Assembly: GCA_003138515.1 (NCBI GenBank)
Contig: PLGG01000015.1
Location: forward strand, 187,344-251,343
DNA: 64,000 nucleotides
Reading direction: 5' to 3'
Source of the DNA: Acidobacteriaceae bacterium
GTDB taxonomy: Bacteria > Acidobacteriota > Terriglobia > Terriglobales > Acidobacteriaceae
A program made the translations under genes and the position numbers. Positions within the stretch are counted from its first letter, which is position 1. Each line of letters begins with the position of its first letter. A model generated the notes under the pieces. It had not been told where the DNA came from. It searched no databases and saw only the letters and a program-made list of their open reading frames with translations. Below, piece by piece: positions 47,659-56,709 of the stretch.

Positions 47659-49344
47659 GTGAATCTGTTTCGAGGCTTACGGCCGCTGCACCGCGCCGCC
47701 GCTCTACGCGACGCGCTCGCCGGCGTTGTGATGGCGGCGATGGATATCCCGCAGGTGCTGGGGTACAGCAAGATTGCGGGAATGCCCGTGGTGACAGGGC
47801 TTTACTCGCTACTGTTGCCGCTGGTGGCGTTTGCGGCGTTCGGTTCCTCGCGCTACTTGGTGGTTGCGGCGGACTCCGCGACGGCTGCGATTTTTGCGGA
47901 TGGCGTCTCGGGCACGGCGACGCCGGCCGGGGCGCAATACGTAGCGCTGGCGGCCATCGTAGCAGTCCTGACGGCGATCATTCTTCTGCTGGCTCGGCTG
48001 CTGCGCCTCGGCTTTATCGCGGATTTTCTTTCGCGCACCGTGCTGGTGGGCTTTCTTACCGGCGTGGGGTTTCAAGTGGGAATCTCTGTGCTGAGCGAGA
48101 TGCTGGGTGTGGCAGTGGATTCGCACCGGCCGGTGGTCGAGCTTTGGGAGGTGCTTCGCGGATTGCCTCACGCGCATCCGCCCACAGTGACCTTGTCGCT
48201 GTCGGTGCTGGCTTTTGTTTTGTTGCTGCGTCGATTCGCTCCCAAGGTTCCTGGCGCGCTGGTGGCTGTTGTGGCCGCGATTGCAGCGAGCGCAGCGTGG
48301 AATTTTGCCGGACACGGCATTGCGACGATTGGGCCGGTGGCTGCCGGTTTGCCTCACCTGGGATTGATGGCGCTCGTCAGCCTGCGCGAAATGAACCGTA
48401 AGGAAGTAGAGTTGCTGCTTACAGTGTCGGCCTCGTGCGCCGTGATGATTCTTACGCAGAGTGCGGCGACCGCACGGATTTATGCGGCGAAACATTACGA
48501 GAAGGTGGACGAGAATCTCGATCTCTACGGGCTTTCGGCCGCGAATGCCGCGGCGGCTCTGAGCGGTGGGTTCGTGGTGAATGGCAGCCCCACGCAGACG
48601 GCGATGATGGAAGACGCCGGCGGGCATAGCCAGATGGCGCAGGTGACGACGGCGCTCGTGGTAGGCGTGGTGCTGCTGTTTCTCACCGGGCCGCTCCAGC
48701 ATCTGCCCACATGCGTCCTGGGCGCAATGGTGTTTCTGGTCGCGCTTCGGCTCATCGATTTAAGAGAACTGCGGAACATCCTGGCGGAGAGTCCGCAGGA
48801 ATACGGGCTGGCAGTGATGACAGCGGTGGTTGTGGTTGTGGTGGGAGTGGAAGAAGGAATCGTGCTGGCGATGGTGGTCTCGTTGGCGCGCGTCGTCCGG
48901 CACGACTATCACCCGCATAGCGGCGTGTTGCAGGCAAATCCGGACGGTAGCTGGAAGCTTGTGCCGGCCGCGCCAAATGTGGTCACCGAGCCTGGGCTGG
49001 TGCTCTACCGGTTTGGCGCCGAGCTCTTCTACGCCAATGCCGGACGGTTTATCGAAGAGGTTACGCAGGTCGTGCAGCCCATGCCTTCATCCGTGAAGTG
49101 GGTGGTTGTGGACGCTGAAGCCATGACGCACTTGGATTACACGGCGGCCCGCGTGCTGCAGAGCTTGAAAAAGAATCTCACTGAGGCAGGAGTAGAGCTG
49201 GCGTTTGCGCGCGTGCCCTGGGATCTCAAATCCGACTTTGATCGGCACCATATGACGGAAGCCATCGGGCCAGACCGGATGTTCAATCGGTTGCACGACG
49301 CGATCGCGGCGTTTGAAGAGTCGGCGAAGCCGCCGGAAGCCTGA
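47659..49344 (+). CDS. SulP family inorganic anion transporter with STAS domain
   Basis: DIPQVLGYSKIAGMPVVTGLYSLLLPLVAFAAFGSSRYLVVAADSATAAI; C-terminal STAS VVVDAEAMTHLDYTAARVLQSL. Confidence 0.92.
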   Translation: MNLFRGLRPLHRAAALRDALAGVVMAAMDIPQVLGYSKIAGMPVVTGLYSLLLPLVAFAAFGSSRYLVVAADSATAAIFADGVSGTATPAGAQYVALAAIVAVLTAIILLLARLLRLGFIADFLSRTVLVGFLTGVGFQVGISVLSEMLGVAVDSHRPVVELWEVLRGLPHAHPPTVTLSLSVLAFVLLLRRFAPKVPGALVAVVAAIAASAAWNFAGHGIATIGPVAAGLPHLGLMALVSLREMNRKEVELLLTVSASCAVMILTQSAATARIYAAKHYEKVDENLDLYGLSAANAAAALSGGFVVNGSPTQTAMMEDAGGHSQMAQVTTALVVGVVLLFLTGPLQHLPTCVLGAMVFLVALRLIDLRELRNILAESPQEYGLAVMTAVVVVVVGVEEGIVLAMVVSLARVVRHDYHPHSGVLQANPDGSWKLVPAAPNVVTEPGLVLYRFGAELFYANAGRFIEEVTQVVQPMPSSVKWVVVDAEAMTHLDYTAARVLQSLKKNLTEAGVELAFARVPWDLKSDFDRHHMTEAIGPDRMFNRLHDAIAAFEESAKPPEA

Positions 49345-49413
49345 AGGCGCGATTGAGATGCTGCCTACGCGGCGCGATCCCACCCAATCCTGCGGGCTGT
49401 CGATCGCAGGCTT

Positions 49414-50742
49414 TCACCCGATCTCCTGATTCCAGCCCTCGAGCGTCTTCTTGAACTCCAGCATGAACTTGCCGCCGTCCGCGCCGTCGATGAGTCGATG
49501 ATCGAAGCCGAGGCAGAAGTACTGCATCGACCGAATCGCAATCGTATCGTTGCCTTCAGCGTCGGTCAGAACAGCCGGCTCCTTGCGCAGGCCGCCGACG
49601 GCGAGAATGGCCGACTCGGGCTGGTTGATGATGGGCATGCCGTACTCGCCGCCGAATGCGCCCGCATTGGTGAGAGTGAACGTTGATCCCCCGACCTCAT
49701 CGGGCGAGAGCTTCTTCGAGCGCGCGCGGAGGGCGAGATCGGCGATGGTGCGGGCAAGGTCGGAGAACGAACGCTGCTCCGCATGCCGAATGACGGGCAC
49801 GATGAGTCCCCAGTCGAGGGCCACTGCGATTCCTAAATCGATAGACCGGTGGTAACGGATGGCCAGTCCCTGGCCCGTGCTTTCAAGCGAAGCCCCGTTT
49901 TCAAGCGAGGCATTGACGATGGGGCAGCGGCGCAGCGCTGCGACCGCGGCGGCAGCAATGAAGGGCATGAAAGTGAGCTTCACGTGGTGGCGACGGTCGA
50001 AGTTTGCCTTGCGCTGCTCACGCAGGCGCGCAATGCGCGTCATGTCTACCTTGTAGACGGTGTAAACGTGAGGGCTGGTGCGCACGCTCTCGACCATGCG
50101 CTCGGCAATGATGGCCCTCATGCGGGTGAGCGGAACCGGGTCGGCCGGGAGCGTGGCGAGATGGGGTAGCGGAGCCACCTGCTGCACCGGTGGCAACTGC
50201 GTTGCGGCAGATCTCTGGCCTGACTGTTGTGCCGATCCAGAGCTCGCGGCGCGCAGAACATCGTCTTTCGTGATGCGGCCCTCGGAGCCCGAGCCAGCGA
50301 CCCGGCCGAGTTCGACGCCGTGCTCTTTCGCGATGCGGCGGGCGAGCGGCGAAGAGCGGATGCGGCGACCCGCCGCCACAGAAAGAGCGGGAACCTCGGG
50401 TGCGCCGGCTGCCGGAGCGGCAACCTGCGGCTTCGGCGCGATCTGCAGTAGGGCAGACTTTTGGACTGGCGACCGTGCGGTATTCGGGGTGGCAACTACT
50501 GAGCCCGCTTCACCAATGATGCCGACGACGGTGTTGACCTCGACTGTTGCGCCCTCGGGGAAGCGGATCTCAGCCAGCACGCCGGCGACGGACGATGGAA
50601 TCTCGGCGTCCACTTTGTCGGTGGAGATCTCGAAGAGCGGCTCGTCGATCGCGACCGTGTCGCCGACAGCCTTGAGCCATTTCGTGATCGTGCCCTCGAA
50701 GATCGACTCACCCATCTGGGGCATGATGATTTCCGTCGGCAT
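49414..50742 (-). CDS. 2-oxo acid dehydrogenase E2 (dihydrolipoyl acyltransferase)
   Basis: IIMPQMGESIFEGTITKWLKAVGDTVAIDEPLFEISTDKVDAEIPS lipoyl domain; peripheral subunit-binding segment; FDHRLIDGADGGKFM catalytic motif. Confidence 0.93.
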   Translation of the reverse strand: MPTEIIMPQMGESIFEGTITKWLKAVGDTVAIDEPLFEISTDKVDAEIPSSVAGVLAEIRFPEGATVEVNTVVGIIGEAGSVVATPNTARSPVQKSALLQIAPKPQVAAPAAGAPEVPALSVAAGRRIRSSPLARRIAKEHGVELGRVAGSGSEGRITKDDVLRAASSGSAQQSGQRSAATQLPPVQQVAPLPHLATLPADPVPLTRMRAIIAERMVESVRTSPHVYTVYKVDMTRIARLREQRKANFDRRHHVKLTFMPFIAAAAVAALRRCPIVNASLENGASLESTGQGLAIRYHRSIDLGIAVALDWGLIVPVIRHAEQRSFSDLARTIADLALRARSKKLSPDEVGGSTFTLTNAGAFGGEYGMPIINQPESAILAVGGLRKEPAVLTDAEGNDTIAIRSMQYFCLGFDHRLIDGADGGKFMLEFKKTLEGWNQEIG

Positions 50743-50823
50743 GCATTCCTCTTTCGCGATTCGGCTGCGTGAACGCTCCTGCCGGATTATAAATCGCGAG
50801 CGCTGTGAAGCCCGCGGCCGGGC

Positions 50824-51792
50824 TCAGGCCGAAACGGGCCGGTCCTTGCTGTGTTGCAGGCGCTCGATCTCAGGCGGAATCTGGAGCGGCGTGTCAATTG
50901 CAGGAAAAGCGGGAGCCGGAACTTCCTGAGTCGGAATTTCGGAAGTTGCAGAATCGGGCGCGGCGTCGGCCGAAGCGCGAAGTGCGGCAAGACTCTCGAC
51001 CCGCGCAACCGGCTCCTGGAAGACGAGGCCAAACTCGCGCGCGGCCATGGGTGCGAGCGATTCGAGGCTGGGCAGGTCCTTCCGGTCCGCGATTTCCCTT
51101 TCGAGGCTCGTGACGGGTCGGTCTGTGATGCCGCAGGGATTGATGAGTGCAAAGTCGCGCAGATCCGTGGTGACGTTGAAGGCGAATCCGTGCGAAGTCA
51201 CGCCACGAGCGACGTGAATGCCGATGGCGGCAATTTTGCGGCCGGCCGACGGTGTTGGCGTTGCGCACGGTCCCAAGGGCGGCAGCGTTTTGGATGAGAT
51301 TAATGCTTCGCAGTTGAGTTCGCCGGACGAAGGCTGCGACTTGGCAAGCCCGCACCACACCCCGGTCAATCTGCAGATGCGTCCGGCTTTCACACCAAAC
51401 TCGCCGCAGAGCCGGATGAGCGCCTCTTCCATCAGGCGAACGAAATCGACCGGCCCGAGCCGATTGCCCCGCTCCGGCGGGCAGGCGACGTTTGGATTGC
51501 GCAGGCTGCGCAGATCGAAGATCGGGTAGCCGATGAGCTGGCCGGGACCGTGATAGGTGGCGTCGCCGCCGCGGTTGATCTCGTGCAGCGTGACGCCGCG
51601 CGCAGCCAAAAGTTCGTCCGACGCCAGAATGTTTGCGCGCTTGGCATTGCGGCCCAGCGTGAGCACGGGCGGATGCTCGAGCAGCATGAGCACGTTGCCG
51701 ACCCGGCCCGCCGTGCGCAGCGCGACCAGTTCCTGCTGCAAGCGAAGCGCCTCGTCGTAGTCCACTCGCCCGAGATAAATGTACTGGATCAT
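50824..51792 (-). CDS. lipB: lipoyl(octanoyl) transferase
   Basis: GGDATYHGPGQLIGYPIFDL, GRKIAAIGIHVARGVTSHGFAFNVTTDLRDFALINPCGI. Confidence 0.95.
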   Translation of the reverse strand: MIQYIYLGRVDYDEALRLQQELVALRTAGRVGNVLMLLEHPPVLTLGRNAKRANILASDELLAARGVTLHEINRGGDATYHGPGQLIGYPIFDLRSLRNPNVACPPERGNRLGPVDFVRLMEEALIRLCGEFGVKAGRICRLTGVWCGLAKSQPSSGELNCEALISSKTLPPLGPCATPTPSAGRKIAAIGIHVARGVTSHGFAFNVTTDLRDFALINPCGITDRPVTSLEREIADRKDLPSLESLAPMAAREFGLVFQEPVARVESLAALRASADAAPDSATSEIPTQEVPAPAFPAIDTPLQIPPEIERLQHSKDRPVSA

Positions 51793-51849
51793 CCCTTAAT
51801 GAGATTGTAGCGATGCGATCACGACGAAAGCTAACCGCCGTATCCGGAG

Positions 51850-52236
51850 CTATTCCGCAACGCGCTGCTGCAACAAGGGCAAAAACGCCGTGCGAACGCG
51901 ATACGCCGCAAGGATCCAGAGGATGATGATGACGGCTGAGATGGGTAGCGCTTTGGACGCCATCAGAAGATTCACGATGAAGATGTTGACGATGACGGGG
52001 CCGAGCACCGCGAGGGCCAGCGGCACAAAGCGGTTGATGAGCAGAAGCAATCCCGGAAGAACCTCGAAAACGCCGATGGCATACATGTAGCCCGTGGCAA
52101 TCATCGCTCCGAGAAACTGCCCGGCCAGACCCGGGGGCATGGGCGCCTTGGGAAGGAAATTGAAGAGATGATTGGCGCCAGCGAAGACCATGAGTGCGCC
52201 AAGCAGCAGGCGGGCAATGAGGGAGACGATTTTCAT
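51850..52236 (-). CDS. DoxX family membrane protein
   Basis: MKIVSLIARLLLGALMVFAGANHLFNFLPK ... four TM segments; start 52236 chosen. Confidence 0.8.
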   Translation of the reverse strand: MKIVSLIARLLLGALMVFAGANHLFNFLPKAPMPPGLAGQFLGAMIATGYMYAIGVFEVLPGLLLLINRFVPLALAVLGPVIVNIFIVNLLMASKALPISAVIIILWILAAYRVRTAFLPLLQQRVAE

Positions 52237-52390
52237 GAGCTTCTCCTGAGTCTTGAAGTGAAGAAAGGAACGAAACCGCAAGGACGGATCTCGGCCCGGC
52301 GCGGAAGAAGTCGTCGCCCCGCACAGAGAGTGGATGCTGCGGGCTGCCGGGCGATGCAATTGTTTTTCCTTGCTGCGAGGTGCGGCAACT

Positions 52391-53758
52391 CTACTTTGAC
52401 GGATCAACCAGCGCCTGATTGACAAGCGCATGCACGCGGTAGAGCAGATCGTGATTGTAACGGCTGGTGCGGCGCTGGATCATGCCGACGAAGATGATGT
52501 CGTTCGTGGGGTCGGCCCAGAACCAGGTGCCCGCGGCGCCATCCCAGAAGAATGTGCCCTTGCCGTCGGAGAGATCGGCCAGCGGCGGATCGTAGATGAC
52601 CGCGCAGTTGTAGCCATAACCGAAACCGGGCCGCATGATGTGCTGGCCGATACCGAATTGGCCGGTGAGAAGCGCGGCAGGCAGGTGATTGGAGGTCATC
52701 AGCTTGACGGTAGCCGGCGCCAGAATACGTGTTTCGCCGCGCGTGCCGCCCAACTGGCCCCCCAACTCCCCATTGTCCAAGAGCATCTGCGCAAAGCGGT
52801 AATAATCTTCGGCAGTCGAAACGAGGCCGCCGCCGCCCGATGGATTGGTGGGCTGGGTAGCGTAGTCGTCTGGGATGCCGTTCGTCGTAGACTCGGCGGC
52901 CAGCTCGCCATTGGCCTCGTGGTAGCCGGCAGCAAAGCGCGCACGCTTGTCTGCGGGGACGAAGAATCCCGCGTCGCTCATGCCAAGCGGCGCGAAGATG
53001 TGGTCGCGCATGAAGTCGGGAAGCGACTGGCCTGAAAGTTTCTCGACGATGTAGCCCTGGATGTCCATCGACGGGCTGTATACCCAGCGTGTGCCGGGCT
53101 GATAGAGCAGCGGAGCCTGCGCCAGAAGGTTGATCCGCTCCTGAAGGTTCTTCGCATCGTTCTGCTTCAAATCGTGGACGATCTTGTCGACGGGCGTATC
53201 GGCGTTGCCGTAGGTGAAACCGGCAGTGTGCGTCATCAGCTCGTGCATCGTCGGCGCGTGGTCCGGGTCGGCCAGGAGCATTTTTCCGTTGGCGTCGAAG
53301 CCGTTGAAGACCTTCAAGTGCGCGAACTCGGGAATGTACTTCGAGATTGGGTCCGACGGCAGCCACTTGCCCTCTTCATAAAGAATCATCATCGCGACGC
53401 CGGTCACGGGCTTGGTCATGGAGTAGTCGCGGAAGATGGTGTCCTTGGTCATCGGCGTGGCCGCAGCCATGTCGCGCATGCCGTAGGTACGGTAGTCCAC
53501 GATCTTGCCGTGGCGCGCGAGCAATGTGATCGCGCCGGCCAGATGCTTCTGATCGATCTCCTCCTGGATGGCCGCGTGCAGGCGTTCCAGCCGTTCCGCG
53601 GAAAAGCCAACAGACTCCGGTTTGACGGGCGTCATGTCGATCGCGGCAGCTTGGACGGGAGCCGTCGCAGGCTGCTGGGCGCGCCCAGAAAATGAGCCGG
53701 CAACGAAAATGAGTGAGATAAGGGCGGAAGCGATGGGGAGTGATGCGGGCATCTTCAT
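52391..53758 (-). CDS. secreted serine hydrolase (beta-lactamase/class C-like)
   Basis: TIFRDYSMTKPVTGVAMMILYEEGKW (SxTK), YSPSMDIQGYIVEKLSG (YxN-like region). Confidence 0.9.
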   Translation of the reverse strand: MKMPASLPIASALISLIFVAGSFSGRAQQPATAPVQAAAIDMTPVKPESVGFSAERLERLHAAIQEEIDQKHLAGAITLLARHGKIVDYRTYGMRDMAAATPMTKDTIFRDYSMTKPVTGVAMMILYEEGKWLPSDPISKYIPEFAHLKVFNGFDANGKMLLADPDHAPTMHELMTHTAGFTYGNADTPVDKIVHDLKQNDAKNLQERINLLAQAPLLYQPGTRWVYSPSMDIQGYIVEKLSGQSLPDFMRDHIFAPLGMSDAGFFVPADKRARFAAGYHEANGELAAESTTNGIPDDYATQPTNPSGGGGLVSTAEDYYRFAQMLLDNGELGGQLGGTRGETRILAPATVKLMTSNHLPAALLTGQFGIGQHIMRPGFGYGYNCAVIYDPPLADLSDGKGTFFWDGAAGTWFWADPTNDIIFVGMIQRRTSRYNHDLLYRVHALVNQALVDPSK

Positions 53759-53862
53759 GGGAGTCCTTTTGGGCGATGGGTCTGTGAGGTGAATCGTCCG
53801 GCAATCTTTATAGCAGATGAGGCGAGAGCAGGGCGGCGAGGCGGAGGCGGTTTCGGGTTACC

Positions 53863-54162
53863 ATGAATTGTATGAAGCCGTCGGAGGCATTGCCGCAGTA
53901 CCGCGAGACGATCCGCCAGCTTGTGCACCAAGCCGGAATGGCGAACCCGCGTGTCTTCGGGAGCGTACTGCGTGGCGAAGACGGGGAAGATAGCGATCTC
54001 GACATCCTCGTCGATCCAGCGCCACGCGCCAGCCTCCTTGCGATGGAACGGCTCCAGGCGCAACTCGTCAAGGTGACTGGGGTCAAGATCGACCTTCGGA
54101 CGCCCGAGGAGATTCATCTTAAGTTCCGCGAGAAGGTTCTCTCTGAGGCCGCACGCCTGTGA
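53863..54162 (+). CDS. MntA-like nucleotidyltransferase (antitoxin component)
   Basis: NPRVFGSVLRGEDGEDSDLDILVDPAPRASLLAMERLQ: GSx10DxD motif; overlaps HepT-like gene. Confidence 0.88.
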   Translation: MNCMKPSEALPQYRETIRQLVHQAGMANPRVFGSVLRGEDGEDSDLDILVDPAPRASLLAMERLQAQLVKVTGVKIDLRTPEEIHLKFREKVLSEAARL

Positions 54163-54530
54163 GCAAGGAAGACCTGACAGCGAAGGATTTCATTGGCCAC
54201 ATCCTTGAGGCTGTCGAGCGCGTTCTCCACTACACGAAGAACATGAGTCGAGAACAATTCTTTGCCGACACTCTGACGCAGGATGCAGTGATCCGAAATA
54301 TTGAGATCATCGGAGAAGCTACGAATAATCTTCTTGAGGCCGATCCAACCATAACCGCCAAGCATCCTTCAATTCCATTCGCGGAGATTTACGGCATGAG
54401 AAATCGCGTGGCTCATGGCTATTTTGCCGTCAGCTTGGCAATGGTTTGGGATTCCGTTCAAGAGGATATCCCAGAGCTACGCCAGAAGATTTCATCGGTG
54501 CTCGAAGAACTTCGGGAAGGTGATCGGTAG
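54159..54530 (+). CDS. HepT-like HEPN-domain (DUF86) toxin component
   Basis: FIGHILEAVERVLHYTKNMSREQFFADTLTQDAVIRNIEIIGEATNNL ... IYGMRNRVAHGYF (RxxxAHxY-like). Confidence 0.9.
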   Translation: MSKEDLTAKDFIGHILEAVERVLHYTKNMSREQFFADTLTQDAVIRNIEIIGEATNNLLEADPTITAKHPSIPFAEIYGMRNRVAHGYFAVSLAMVWDSVQEDIPELRQKISSVLEELREGDR

Positions 54531-54532
54531 GC

Positions 54533-55442
54533 ATGGAAGAGCAAGAACGCCAGGAAAATGCGGATCAGGCCGAGCCTGAGTTGCTCTATCACTACACCGA
54601 CCAGAAGGGTCTACTGGGAATCACCGAAAACAAGTGCCTTTGGGCGACCCATTCGCTATTTCTGAATGACTTAAGCGAGTATCGGATTGCTTTTGATGCA
54701 TTACAGAAGAAGATCAAAACCGAGAGGAACGATAACTGAGCATACTTGCAAAGTCGGTTCCTACAAGCTCGTCAAATGAAGGGCATTTTCGTCTCCTCGT
54801 TCTCAGACGAGCAGAAAAGTGATTCACTTTCGATGTGGCGAGGCTACGCTCCTATGGGAGGGTATTCAATAGGCTTTGATCCATTGGTGCTCAAGGACAT
54901 TGCAAACACGCTTTTCGCTTCCGGGGAGAGAGGTCGGGTGGAACTGGGCAAGTGCTCCTACATCGATCCAGAGGATTCGGGCCTTGCAGAGAGCTTTGAA
55001 AGGAGGGTCGAGACAGCTTGGAAAGAAAGCCGTGAAAGGATTGTCGAGTCTGCTTCGAATGATCTTCTCAAAAGTGCTTACAAGAGTTTACCGGTTGACA
55101 TCATGGAATATGTCAAACTTGCAGCTCTCGCAAAACATAAGGCTTTCGAAGAGGAAAAGGAGTGGCGAATCGTTATCTTCGACGATGGGGGGGTCGAAAT
55201 CAAGACGGACGAGATTTCGGCAAAGCAAGTCCATGATAGTTCCTTATTTAGAGGTTTCATGGAAAGATAAGGACCTCCCGGACCCTATCCGGCGGGTTTT
55301 TGTGGGCCCAACTCCAAACATGGATGAGGCCGCGAAAGCAGTCGAGATGCTATTGGAAAGAAACGGAATTCCCATCAAGAGTAAAGAATGCCCTGATGGC
55401 GTCGAAGTCGTCCCCTCCAAAATCCCGTATCGCAACTGGTAG
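54533..55442 (+). pseudogene. DUF2971-like gene interrupted by an in-frame TGA and a frameshift
   Basis: YHYTDQKGLLGITENKCLWATHSLFLNDLSEY (54533-54739), same-frame continuation FVSSFSDEQKSDSLSMWRGYAPMGGYSIGF (54746-), then frame change at a G7 run into KSMIVPYLEVSWKDKDLPDPIRRVFVGPTPN. Confidence 0.75.
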
Positions 55443-55469
55443 ACCCCGTTTCGCGCTACACTAAAGCCT

Positions 55470-55956
55470 GGCAGGAGGACCGGGCGGTCGCTGCCGGAAG
55501 TCCTTGCGCAAGCAGGGGTTGCCGGGAGAGGAAAGTCCGAACTCCAGAGGGCAGTGTGCCGGATAACGTCCGGGACGCGGGCTTCAAATCCCGTGGACGG
55601 CTAGTGCCACAGAAAACATACCGCCTCGGCTACCCCTCTTTTGGAGGGCTTCCGGAAGGGCCCAGCAGGTTCGCCTGCGCGGCCAGTCCCGCCGGGGTAA
55701 GGGTGAAAAGGTGCGGTAAGAGCGCACCGCTCCGGCAGCAATGCCGAAGGCAGGGTAAACCCCACACGGAGCAAGACCAAATAGGGAGGGAAACCGGGGC
55801 CGAGAGCCTGGCGCCGGTTGCGCATCGGCCCGATGCGGCAAGGCGGCTCTGTAGATCGCCGAAACCTCCGGGTAGGTCGCTGATGAGTGTCCGCGGCAAC
55901 GCGGCGCCTAGAGGAATGACCGCATAAACAGAATTCGGCTTACGAGTCCTTTTGCC
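55470..55956 (+). ncRNA. rnpB: RNase P RNA (bacterial type A-like)
   Basis: GAGAGGAAAGTCCGAACTCC, GGGCAGTGTGCCGGATAACGTCCGG, GGTAAGGGTGAAAAGGTGCGGTAAGAGCGCACCG, GGAGCAAGACCAAATAGG; 5' GGCAGGAGGAC pairs with 3' GTCCTTTTGCC (P1, with G-U pairs). Confidence 0.95.
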
Positions 55957-55965
55957 GAAAACGAC

Positions 55966-56005
55966 AGCCCCGACCGGAGGAAAACCGGCCGGGGCTGGCC
56001 ATTTT
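55966..56005 (+). terminator. hairpin downstream of rnpB
   Basis: AGCCCCGACCGG-AGGAAAA-CCGGCCGGGGCT then GGCCATTTT. Confidence 0.55.
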
Positions 56006-56194
56006 GGGGCAGCGGAGTTGGCGGAGTCAGATGGACTTGCACACTACTCCGGCAATTCAGGCAAACTCGCCTGGTTCTCCGGCCCAGCCAGGCTGCCGCT
56101 TCGAAGTAAAGAGCGTGCAGCTGCAGATCAGACACGAGCTCCGCTAGCACCGCCAGTACCGCTAACTGCGCTGTCTTCCGTTACCATCAGACTC

Positions 56195-56629
56195 ATGCTG
56201 CGCGTAAAGCGTTTGGAAGCGGGTGCGCGGGCGCCAGTGGTGGCGCATCCGGGCGAGGATCTGGGCTATGACCTGTTCGCGCTGGAGGGCATCGTGCTCG
56301 CGCCCCGAGCCACGGCAAAGGTGCGGACGGGAATTGCCGTGGAGGCGCGCGACCCCCAGACGGGCGCTCCGCTGGGGCTGCTGGTGCGTGACCGCTCATC
56401 CATGGCGGCGCGCGGCATCGCTACGACGGGCGGCGTGATCGACTCGGGCTATCGTGGCGAAATCCTGGTGGTGATGACCAACCTGGGCGATGTGGCCGTC
56501 GAATTACGGGCGAGCGAGAAGATCGCGCAGATGATTCCGGTTCCCGTTCTCACGGGTCTCGTCCAAGAGGTAGAAAGCCTGGAAGGCTCTGTGCGGGCGG
56601 AGAAGGGGTTCGGCAGCTCGGGAAAGTGA
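56195..56629 (+). CDS. dut: dUTP diphosphatase-family protein
   Basis: HPGEDLGYDLFALEGIVLAPRATAKVRTGIAVE, VRDRSSMAARGI, GVIDSGYRGEILVVMTNLG, ASEKIAQMI, KGFGSSGK. Confidence 0.92.
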   Translation: MLRVKRLEAGARAPVVAHPGEDLGYDLFALEGIVLAPRATAKVRTGIAVEARDPQTGAPLGLLVRDRSSMAARGIATTGGVIDSGYRGEILVVMTNLGDVAVELRASEKIAQMIPVPVLTGLVQEVESLEGSVRAEKGFGSSGK

Positions 56630-56709
56630 GCAGGGGTCAGAGGCTCCGCAAAACGGTAGCGGCCGGAACCGGGCATCGGGCGGGTGCGTATCATAAGCAA
56701 TAAGAAATC

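Noticed and set aside
45960-47771. 603-aa minus-strand ORF opposite glpK
   Set aside because: Shadow ORF in high-GC DNA; the plus strand encodes an unmistakable glycerol kinase and the antisense translation is Arg/His/Cys-rich with no family resemblance
50894-52324. 476-aa minus-strand ORF covering lipB and part of the DoxX gene
   Set aside because: Arg/Ser-rich out-of-frame translation of lipB; lipB frame has the conserved motifs
55580-55610. GGGCTTCAAATCCCGTGG, resembling a tRNA T-arm
   Set aside because: Lies within the RNase P RNA; no acceptor stem or anticodon arm around it
55556-55927. 123-aa ORF within rnpB
   Set aside because: The region is explained by the conserved RNase P RNA structure
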